NCBI GenBank assembly: GCA_019307805.1
Contig: JAFDIX010000056.1
Coordinates: forward strand, 1 to 10,468
From: Deltaproteobacteria bacterium
Lineage (GTDB): Bacteria; Desulfobacterota; DSM-4660; Desulfatiglandales; HGW-15
Reading direction: 5' to 3'
DNA: 10,468 bases
Position numbers and translations under genes: made by a program. The notes under the pieces are model-generated. The model did not search any database, was not told the DNA's origin, and was given only the letters and a program-made list of their open reading frames with translations. This document shows positions 1-5,674 of the stretch, piece by piece; the first letter of the stretch is position 1, and each line of letters starts with the position of its first letter.

Positions 1-1
1 G

Positions 2-121
2 GGAAAGCTTGATGCAAGCCGTCTCGTCACCCACAGACTCCCTTTGGAGAAGTTCATGGAGGGTCTGGATATCTTTGTCAACAGGAAAGAAGGGTGTATA
101 CGGGTTGTCATGAATCCGTAA
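2..121 (+). CDS. C-terminal end of a zinc-type (MDR) alcohol dehydrogenase, partial
   Basis: The window opens inside this gene; only the last 39 residues and the TAA stop are present. The tail reads KLDASRLVTHRLPLEKFMEG, followed by a short helix and a final IRVVMNP. This 'threshold' segment (loss of a helix, then HRLPLE-x-F-x-E-G, then a terminal beta-strand) is the usual ending of medium-chain zinc-dependent dehydrogenases such as threonine 3-dehydrogenase and sorbitol dehydrogenase, which oxidise alcohols with NAD(P) in the cytoplasm. The catalytic zinc ligands and the Rossmann fold lie outside the window, so substrate and cofactor cannot be judged. It faces, and converges with, the oxidoreductase pair downstream. 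Confidence 0.75.
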   Translation, partial: GKLDASRLVTHRLPLEKFMEGLDIFVNRKEGCIRVVMNP

Positions 122-168
122 AAAAAGCTTTCAGCCTTCAGCTTAAACCATTGTTATTGGCTTTTTTT
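120..168. terminator. Possible bidirectional terminator between converging genes
   Basis: Seven A residues plus GC (120-128) can pair with GC plus seven T residues (160-168), giving a 9-bp stem around a loop of 31 bases. Because the stem is A-tract on one side and T-tract on the other, it could end transcripts from both directions, which fits the convergent genes. The stem is AT-rich and the loop is long, so this is a weak call. Confidence 0.3.
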
Positions 169-173
169 GCTGA

Positions 174-190
174 TCCCGCTTTCAGCGGGA
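174..190. repeat. 7-bp perfect hairpin, TCCCGCT-TTC-AGCGGGA
   Basis: A perfect GC-rich stem with a 3-base loop sits in the convergent intergenic gap. No T-tract follows it on either strand. It lies next to the larger 13-bp hairpin and probably helps stabilise or end the 3' end of the oxidoreductase message. Confidence 0.55.
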
Positions 191-205
191 CTGACAGCTG
201 ATAGC

Positions 206-237
206 GCGAATCCGGAAAAGGCTGTTTCCGGATTCGC
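206..237. terminator. 13-bp perfect hairpin just past the iron-sulfur gene stop
   Basis: Positions 206-218 (GCGAATCCGGAAA) are exactly complementary to 225-237 with a 6-base loop. The hairpin begins one base after the minus-strand TAA of the ferredoxin-like gene, where a transcript 3' end is expected. It has no T-tract, so it may act as a 3' stability element or a U-less terminator; it could also be a dispersed palindromic repeat. Confidence 0.5.
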
Positions 238-238
238 A

Positions 239-763
239 TTAGGCGAGTTCCCCGGTATCGGGGAAACGTCGGTGCATTCGGGTTGCCGCCTGCCTATCCC
301 TGCGCATCTGTGTGAAGTCCTGTGCAGTCCCAAAAACCAGGGCCTCGGTGGGGCAGTTCTGGGCACAGACCGGCATGAGCCCCTGGTCAATGCGATCATG
401 GCACAGATTGCAGGCCTGTGCCACACCGAGTTCGGGATTGAACTGGGCCGCCCCGAAGGGGCAGGCTTGCACGCACTCTTCGCAACCTGTGCACGTGTCC
501 TCATCAAAAAGCACAATACCGTCAGCCCTTTTGGATATGGCGTCCACCGGACAGGCCTTCATGCAGGCCGGATTCTCGCAGTGGCGGCAATGCATGGGAA
601 CGAAATCCATGAAGAGCTTGCCCCCTATCTCGTGGGGCCCAACACGTACGACGCTCATCCACTTGGTCTCCACGGGCAGATTATGTTCCTGCTTGCAGGC
701 CGTTTCGCATGCCCTGCACCCGGTGCAGAGGTCAATGTCGCTCAGTAGGGTCATTTTCTTCAT
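239..763 (-). CDS. Four-cluster 4Fe-4S ferredoxin-type electron transfer subunit of a molybdopterin oxidoreductase
   Basis: This 174-residue protein belongs to the DmsB/PhsB/HycB-like group that carries electrons to or from a molybdopterin catalytic subunit. It shows four cysteine sets: C13-x2-C16-x2-C19-x3-C23, C59-x2-C62-x4-C67-x3-C71-P, C91-x2-C94-x2-C97-x3-C101-P, and C118-x2-C121 with C133-x3-C137-P. This predicts four 4Fe-4S clusters. There is no signal peptide or membrane segment, so it should be cytoplasmic. The ATG is preceded by an AGGAGGA ribosome site that lies inside the last codons of the upstream gene, whose stop is 3 bases away, so the two are almost certainly translationally coupled. 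The length is near the family norm. No membrane anchor gene follows; what accepts the electrons is unknown. Confidence 0.9.
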   Translation of the reverse strand: MKKMTLLSDIDLCTGCRACETACKQEHNLPVETKWMSVVRVGPHEIGGKLFMDFVPMHCRHCENPACMKACPVDAISKRADGIVLFDEDTCTGCEECVQACPFGAAQFNPELGVAQACNLCHDRIDQGLMPVCAQNCPTEALVFGTAQDFTQMRRDRQAATRMHRRFPDTGELA

Positions 764-766
764 GGC

Positions 767-2938
767 TCAATCCTCCTCCTTATAGACCTTGCACAGGACG
801 CCCCGCAGTGTTGAAGCGCCCGAAATGGGACCATAGGGCCCGTCATTGGTGAGTACCATGTTGATACTCGACTGAAAACAGCCGTGGTCCGGGTCATCAT
901 TTTCCGGGAACCACCAGTGGGAAGGGGCATGGACCACATCCCTGCCCACCATGCGGGTCAACCGGACGGGCATCTTGACACGGTCCTCGGTCACCGGTGT
1001 CTCGATCCATGCCCAGTCTCCTTCCTCAAGGCCCTGCGCTTCTGCCGTCTCCGGGTGGATGTCCAGGTAGGGCATGGGCTCCAGCTCCCGCAGCCAGGGT
1101 ATCTGGCGATTATTGGAGTGAAAAAATGCAATATGCCGTGAACCGGTGATCAGGTTGAGGGGGTATTCCCCCACCAACTGGGGTGTTTCCAGGGGTGTTA
1201 CCGCGTTTTCGACATAATAGGGCAAAGGATCGTAGCCGTGTTTCTCAAGGGTTGAAGCGTAGAGTTCCACTTTTCCCGACGGCGTGTCAAAACCCTCGGT
1301 TTCATAGCGTTTGTAGACCACTTCCCCCTGGATGTAGCCTATCTCCTTGAACTCCTCAAAGGTGATTCCCATGCCCTCCAGCTGGAAGTCATGGAATTCC
1401 TGGGGCGTCTTCCATCCGTGGGGGACCTCCATTCCCATTCGCCGGATGATCTCCAGGTCTATCATCGCGTCGTCCATGGTCTCACCCTGGGGTTCCACCA
1501 CCTTTTGGCGGGATGCGATGAAGTCCATCTCCCCCATGTTGTAGAAGACCTCCCCGATGCCGTCCTTCTCCAGCCACATGGTCGGGGGAAGGATGATGTC
1601 GCACAGCTCCATGGTGGGGGTCATGAAGAAGTCCGAACCGACAGTGAATTCCAGGGCCAGGATCGAATCATAGACCTCACGCTGGCCCTCCAGACAGACG
1701 GCCATGTCGTTCAGGAACCAGTTGGATTTGACAGGGTAGGGCTCCCCGGTAAGAATCGCATGCACCACACCCGGCGGATGGGCGCAGCTGATGGCAAGGG
1801 AGTCCGCGCCTGAGAAGAGGGGGTAGTCCTGGGCCCCGATGCGGGTATCTTCAATTTCAGCCGGCAGGCGAAGTTCATCCCGGGAGTCCATGATAGCGAA
1901 GACCCCCTTGAATCCCTTGGGTTTATTGTCCTTGCTGACATGTCCGCCCGGAACATCGAGGCTGCCGCAGATGGCGAGCAAAACGGAAATGGCCCGATTC
2001 GTCTGCACGCAATTCATGTTCTGCTGGACCCCCATGCGGCCGTGGTGCACGCATGGGGTGTATTTGGCCGACCACCGGGCTGCCGTGAGAATATCGTCCT
2101 CCGGGAGCCCTGTAATCTTGGCAACCCTGTCCACCGGGTATTCCTGGGCCCTCACCCGCAGTTCGTCAAAACCGAGACACCAGTTTTCCACAAAGTCTTT
2201 GTCAAAGATGCCTTCCTGAATGATGATGTTCACCATGCCCATGGCCAGGGCATCGTCCGTGCCGGGACGTACCGGCAGGTACAGGTGTGCCTTGGATGCT
2301 ATCTCCGAGAATCTCGGGTCAATCACGACCAGTTTGGCACCCCGCTTCAGACCGATCATCACGTCCCGGGCACGGGTGGGGTGGGACGCCACCGGGTTTC
2401 CTCCCCAGAGAAAAATGCCTTTGCTGTTCCTGTAATCAAGCCCTTCCTCGCTGGTGGAATAGTTGCCAAAGGTGACCCGGTTTGCGATCAGCAGGGGATG
2501 GTAGCAGTAGTGGGCATCGGAATGCCAGTGGGTGGGGCTCCCCATACCCTGCAGCCAGGCCTGCTTGGACCAGGCACAGGACTGGTGGGCCGCATCACCC
2601 CATGACCATCCAATGGCCTGGGGGCCGTACTTTTCCCGAATCTCGTTAAACCGTGAGGCCGTGAAATCGAGGGCTTCGTCCCATGAGACACGGCGCCACT
2701 TACCTTCACCACGTTTTCCTTCCTGCTTAATAGGATAGAGGATACGGTCCGGGTGGTAGAGGAACTGGGTTGCACTGAGCCCTTTGGGGCAGAGGGATCC
2801 CTGGTTCATGGGATGGTTGGGGTCCCCCTCGATTTTTACAACCCGCTCGTTTTCCACATGGGCCAAAACACCGCAGTCGCAGTGGCAACCCTGGCATATG
2901 GTCCTGACTACTCGCTTGTTGCCTGTTTTCTCTGCCAT
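767..2938 (-). CDS. Molybdopterin (Mo/W bis-MGD) oxidoreductase catalytic subunit, acetylene hydratase-like branch
   Basis: The 723-residue protein is a DMSO-reductase-family enzyme. The N-terminal 4Fe-4S motif is C15-x2-C18-x3-C22 ... C50-P-K-G. Next come the molybdopterin core (for example VVIDPRFSEIASKAHLYLPV and RPGTDDALAMGM) and a C-terminal molydopterin-dinucleotide-binding domain from about residue 600 (YPLNLITGSRHIAFFHSNNR region). Cys145 in the HYCYHP segment sits where this family places the metal ligand. From memory, stretches such as DFVENWCLGFDEL and EYPVDRVAKITG resemble Pelobacter acetylene hydratase, but the aspartate that follows the second cluster cysteine there is His19 here. 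There is no twin-arginine signal, so it should act in the cytoplasm with the ferredoxin subunit encoded just downstream. An AAGGAG site lies 11 bases before the ATG. Substrate unknown; a true redox reaction is more likely than hydration because of the partner. Confidence 0.85.
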   Translation of the reverse strand: MAEKTGNKRVVRTICQGCHCDCGVLAHVENERVVKIEGDPNHPMNQGSLCPKGLSATQFLYHPDRILYPIKQEGKRGEGKWRRVSWDEALDFTASRFNEIREKYGPQAIGWSWGDAAHQSCAWSKQAWLQGMGSPTHWHSDAHYCYHPLLIANRVTFGNYSTSEEGLDYRNSKGIFLWGGNPVASHPTRARDVMIGLKRGAKLVVIDPRFSEIASKAHLYLPVRPGTDDALAMGMVNIIIQEGIFDKDFVENWCLGFDELRVRAQEYPVDRVAKITGLPEDDILTAARWSAKYTPCVHHGRMGVQQNMNCVQTNRAISVLLAICGSLDVPGGHVSKDNKPKGFKGVFAIMDSRDELRLPAEIEDTRIGAQDYPLFSGADSLAISCAHPPGVVHAILTGEPYPVKSNWFLNDMAVCLEGQREVYDSILALEFTVGSDFFMTPTMELCDIILPPTMWLEKDGIGEVFYNMGEMDFIASRQKVVEPQGETMDDAMIDLEIIRRMGMEVPHGWKTPQEFHDFQLEGMGITFEEFKEIGYIQGEVVYKRYETEGFDTPSGKVELYASTLEKHGYDPLPYYVENAVTPLETPQLVGEYPLNLITGSRHIAFFHSNNRQIPWLRELEPMPYLDIHPETAEAQGLEEGDWAWIETPVTEDRVKMPVRLTRMVGRDVVHAPSHWWFPENDDPDHGCFQSSINMVLTNDGPYGPISGASTLRGVLCKVYKEED

Positions 2939-3006
2939 GATGCTACTATCTCCTTTCGCAAAGAGTTAATGTTAGTGCGGCTTATTGGGATAAATAGCAG
3001 TAATTT

Positions 3007-3579
3007 TTAGGTGGCGGAGAGGGTGGGATTCGAACCCACGTGCCCCGCTCTTAACGGGACAAGTCGATTTCGAGTCGACCCCGTTACGACCACTTCGGTA
3101 CCTCTCCGCGTGTTCCTTTTCTGTCGCCGGCGGGTTTTGAAAAAATCCTGCAGGAGCTTGACACAGGTCTCTTCCATGAATCCGGGCACCACTTCTATCT
3201 GATGGTTGAGCTTTTCGTCCTGTGCCAGATTATAACGGGAAACTGCGGCACCTGTTTTTGGATCAAAGGCGCCAAACACCAGGCGCTTGATTCTTGCATT
3301 GATGGCGGCACCCATACACATAGGGCAGGGTTCTTTGGTTACAACGAGGGTGGTTCCGGGGAGCCTGTAATTTTCCTGGTATGCGCCCCCTCTCCTCAAG
3401 GCCAGAATCTCAGCATGGGCGGTAGGATCATGCAGGGTGATGGGCAAGTTATGGGTCCTGGCCACAATGATACCCCGGGGATCGGCCAGCACGGCGCCCA
3501 CCGGAACCTCTCCCTTTGCAAGGCCCTTTTCCGCCTCTCTCAGTGCCTCTTTCATCAAATAAATAAGGTCTTCAGACAT
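3007..3579 (-). CDS. tadA: tRNA-specific adenosine deaminase TadA; frame runs through the tRNA-Ser gene
   Basis: This zinc deaminase converts A34 of tRNA-Arg(ACG) to inosine. The zinc and catalytic motifs are HAE in DPTAHAEILALR and PCPMCMGAAINARI, with the family FGAFDPKTGA segment after them. I prefer the ATG at 3579 (190 residues) because MSEDLIYLMKEALREAEKG matches the usual TadA N-terminus; an in-frame ATG at 3606 adds nine residues, and neither has a clear ribosome site. The normal TadA end is the LLQDFFKTRRR segment. After it the frame has no stop, and the last 32 or so residues are translated tRNA-Ser, ending in the tell-tale GSNPTLSAT. Possibly the message is cut at the tRNA 5' end, which would leave tadA without a stop codon, or the extra tail is made. 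The upstream PilZ gene is divergent. Confidence 0.92.
   Translation of the reverse strand: MSEDLIYLMKEALREAEKGLAKGEVPVGAVLADPRGIIVARTHNLPITLHDPTAHAEILALRRGGAYQENYRLPGTTLVVTKEPCPMCMGAAINARIKRLVFGAFDPKTGAAVSRYNLAQDEKLNHQIEVVPGFMEETCVKLLQDFFKTRRRQKRNTRRGTEVVVTGSTRNRLVPLRAGHVGSNPTLSAT
3012..3107 (-). tRNA. tRNA-Ser(CGA)
   Basis: Read on the minus strand, the gene starts GGAGAGG and ends CCTCTCC-G-CCA, a 7-bp acceptor stem with the CCA encoded (3012-3014). The anticodon arm is GTCGA-CTCGAAA-TCGAC, giving anticodon CGA, which reads the UCG codon. A long variable arm (TGTCCCG paired with CGGGGCA) marks it as a class II serine tRNA. The T arm is GTGGG-TTCGAAT-CCCAC. All arms pair well, so the gene looks intact. 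It lies entirely inside the open frame of tadA on the same strand, so the two are probably cotranscribed and the tRNA cut out afterwards. Confidence 0.96.
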
Positions 3580-3697
3580 CCCGGCTATTTCTAGCAACTC
3601 AGCCATGTACCGTCAACCGATAGTTTTGCCCGTTGCACAACTTTTCCATGGGTCCAGGCCCCTCTCAGGCGAGACAGACTACCGGCCCAAGTTTCCA

Positions 3698-3726
3698 TTG
3701 AAGCTGTCTTTTTGGTATAATAATAT
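3698..3726 (+). promoter_or_regulatory. Likely sigma-70 promoter for the PilZ-HNH pair
   Basis: TTGAAG (3698-3703) and TAATAT (3721-3726) are separated by 17 bases; an overlapping TATAAT sits at 3716-3721. This is the only AT-rich stretch in the gap between divergent tadA and the PilZ gene, and it would give a leader of about 55 bases before the ATG at 3789. Confidence 0.5.
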
Positions 3727-3788
3727 GTTAAGATTTGAGCCCAATTGAATAGTGCAGATTGAATGATAAGATCGGGGTGCAAGGACGC

Positions 3789-4496
3789 ATGGCCTGGCAT
3801 ACATTAAAGAGCAGGCAGGAAATCGTGAATATTTTGGACCACGTCATGGGCAAGGGCGTGCCGATCACCCTCCGCATCGAGGGGAAAGAAAAGTCATTTC
3901 AATCAAAAATCATCAAGATCGATCATGAGGCTGCCGGCAGGGAGATCGGAGGCGCCCCCCAATTGATCGTCGAGAAGCTGGTTCCGGATGATGGCAACGC
4001 ACTCATTCAGTCCTTTCCCGGGGTGGTCGTAGAATTTTCCGTCAACCATGGCCTGTACAGGTGTTCCATAAACTGTACCGGCTCAAGCAGTGAATATCCC
4101 TATTTTGGCTTTATCCTCAGCTTTCCCGAAACCATGGAGATTGATGAGAAACGAAAAGCGCGCAGGGTCCTCTATGACATGCCTGAGATGGTCTCCGTAG
4201 AATTCACTGTGGACAAGGGGCCGGCCAAGGGCAAGATGTATGAGTTAGGCGTTATTGACTGTTCGAGGCACGGTCTTGGGATACTGATTAGGGAAAAGGA
4301 CTTTGACCTCCTTGAAAGTGTGGACCCGGGGGATGAGCTGCGAAATATCATTTTCTATGCTACTTGGGCCAGGATCAGGGTTGACGGTATTGTGAGACAC
4401 AAGACGAAAATTGCGGATGGCAAATACAGGGGATGTTACATCCTGGGCATTGAATCACGGGATATCATAGAGAGTTGTCATGCCAAAAACCCATAG
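3789..4496 (+). CDS. PilZ-domain protein, probable c-di-GMP receptor
   Basis: The 235-residue protein has an N-terminal beta-rich region (about 1-115) like the YcgR-type partner domain and a PilZ domain from about residue 120. The c-di-GMP motifs are present: R122-K-A-R-R126 (RxxxR) and D157-C-S-R-H-G162 (D/N-x-S-x-x-G). Such proteins bind cyclic di-GMP and change motility, adhesion or secretion; no signal peptide or membrane span is seen, so it should be cytoplasmic. I choose ATG 3789 because a purine-rich GGGGTG/AAGGA stretch precedes it; a TTG at 3759 in the same frame would add ten residues that look non-conserved. Its last 17 bases overlap the next gene, so the two form one unit. The specific output is unknown. 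Confidence 0.82.
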   Translation: MAWHTLKSRQEIVNILDHVMGKGVPITLRIEGKEKSFQSKIIKIDHEAAGREIGGAPQLIVEKLVPDDGNALIQSFPGVVVEFSVNHGLYRCSINCTGSSSEYPYFGFILSFPETMEIDEKRKARRVLYDMPEMVSVEFTVDKGPAKGKMYELGVIDCSRHGLGILIREKDFDLLESVDPGDELRNIIFYATWARIRVDGIVRHKTKIADGKYRGCYILGIESRDIIESCHAKNP

Positions 4497-4839
4497 GAAA
4501 AGGCGTTTTTCCGGGGCACGGGGTGAAGACAGGGATAGAATCTGGTCTGATGAGGGGACGGTAAAAGAACAGGCCATACGAAAAGAGAAGGAAAAGGCCC
4601 GCCACTTGAGACAATCGGCCTGGTGGATGCGGAAAACCAGCACCGGGCAATGCCATTATTGTGGTAAAAAGGTGGACAGGGAGAATCTCACCATGGATCA
4701 TGTGGTGCCCCTCAGCCGTGGCGGGAAGAGCAGCAAGGGGAATATCGTCCCTGCGTGCAAGGAGTGCAATAACAAAAAGAAATACCTCTTGCCGATTGAA
4801 TGGCAGGAGTACCTGCAATCCCTTTCCGACCATTCATAA
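4480..4839 (+). CDS. Small HNH-family nuclease
   Basis: This 119-residue protein has a basic, highly charged N-terminus (residues 1-52, rich in K, R and E) followed by a compact HNH domain. The domain shows C58-x2-C61, D73-H74-V-V-P-L-S-R-G-G, N88 and C93-x2-C96-N97. The two CxxC pairs bind a structural zinc, H74 would be the general base, and N88 and N97 fit the HNH core, as in the McrA-like and phage HNH group. It is short, with no extra targeting domain, so DNA repair, nicking or a stand-alone role are all possible. The start overlaps the PilZ stop by 17 bases, with GAGAG upstream as a weak ribosome site. Its stop lies 3 bases from the stop of the opposing operon. Confidence 0.85.
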   Translation: MPKTHRKRRFSGARGEDRDRIWSDEGTVKEQAIRKEKEKARHLRQSAWWMRKTSTGQCHYCGKKVDRENLTMDHVVPLSRGGKSSKGNIVPACKECNNKKKYLLPIEWQEYLQSLSDHS

Positions 4840-4842
4840 AAC

Positions 4843-5661
4843 CTAGAGGACGTTTCCTGATTTCCTGACTCTGACCATGGTCCCGATGATTTCACCCGAC
4901 TCCTTTTCCAGGTAGTCCGAAGCGCGCCCCAGGTTCACGGCTATTTCAAGCAATTGGGAGCTGTTGATGAGGGCAAGAGGCTCCCCCTCCTCCACATCTA
5001 CAAAAATAAAACCAAACTTTTTGACTGTCAGGTTCCCGATTTCGATGACCGGTGGGGCCGATGAGAGGTATTCCTCAAATTCCTGCTGATGAATGTTCGT
5101 GATCAAATTTCCGAAATTATCCACCCGAATAATCTCGCCATAGAGGACGCCTTCCTTTTCCCGGGCCACAGGAATGGCGATCGCAACGGGATCCTCAATG
5201 GGGCTGCCCAGGGATTCCAAAGTCACTCCAAGGGTAAGATGGGCAGAGACAGGGGCAAAGACTTCCCTTCCGTGAAAGGTGTAGCTCACCACGGGCAGGA
5301 AGTATCGGTCTTCTGTGAGATGCATTACCTTTGAGATATCGTGTTCCTGAAGGATGGGCCAGAAGATGCCGTTATCGGGTCCTACGAAGAAATGATTGTC
5401 CACTTCAACGGCAATGAGACGTCGGTCACTGCCCACACTGGGGTCGACGACCGCCACATGAACGGTCCCCGGCGGAAAGTAGGGGTAGGTCTCGCGAATA
5501 AGGAGCGCTCCCTGAAAGATGGACCCGGCGCTTACCTGATGACTGATATCGATGACCTTTGCCTCGGGATTGATGGAGAGGATGACCCCCTTGATCATGG
5601 CCACATAGGGATCACGCAGTCCAAAATCCGTCATAAGGGTTATAATTCCAGAGGGCTTCAT
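4843..5661 (-). CDS. SAM hydroxide adenosyltransferase (DUF62, SAM hydrolase / chlorinase-fluorinase fold)
   Basis: The family cleaves S-adenosylmethionine with water to adenosine and methionine; a few members use halide. The 272-residue protein matches the usual size. Motifs from the chosen start are T11-D-F-G14, D73-P-S-V-G77, R80-R81, G94-P-D-N-G98, H130-G-R-E-V-F-A-P137, and a C-terminal domain with NFGNLITNI. The D73, R80 and H130 set fits the conserved Asp-Arg-His of the water-using members. The usual DPGVG glycine is Ser75 here. I start at 5661 because GGGAG lies a few bases upstream and the sequence then begins MKPSGIITLMTDFG; the longer frame to 5745 would run into the end of the sulfatase-like gene. 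It is the last gene of a three-gene operon, 13 bases after the sulfatase-like stop. Why SAM is removed here is unknown. Confidence 0.9.
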   Translation of the reverse strand: MKPSGIITLMTDFGLRDPYVAMIKGVILSINPEAKVIDISHQVSAGSIFQGALLIRETYPYFPPGTVHVAVVDPSVGSDRRLIAVEVDNHFFVGPDNGIFWPILQEHDISKVMHLTEDRYFLPVVSYTFHGREVFAPVSAHLTLGVTLESLGSPIEDPVAIAIPVAREKEGVLYGEIIRVDNFGNLITNIHQQEFEEYLSSAPPVIEIGNLTVKKFGFIFVDVEEGEPLALINSSQLLEIAVNLGRASDYLEKESGEIIGTMVRVRKSGNVL

Positions 5662-5674
5662 GGCCAATCTCCCA

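Noticed and set aside
167..748. Long plus-strand frame opposite the iron-sulfur gene (193 residues)
   Set aside because: It is the antisense shadow of the ferredoxin-type gene, whose cysteine motifs are unmistakable. The frame has no ribosome site and runs through two hairpins.
3607..3758. Possible 4.5S (SRP) RNA upstream of tadA, where some genomes keep it
   Set aside because: The conserved apical-loop segment GGTCCGGAAGGAAGCAGCC is absent on both strands.
3591..3800. Minus-strand frame of 69 residues in the tadA/PilZ gap
   Set aside because: It lies over the promoter region and the start of the PilZ gene, lacks a ribosome site, and resembles nothing I know.
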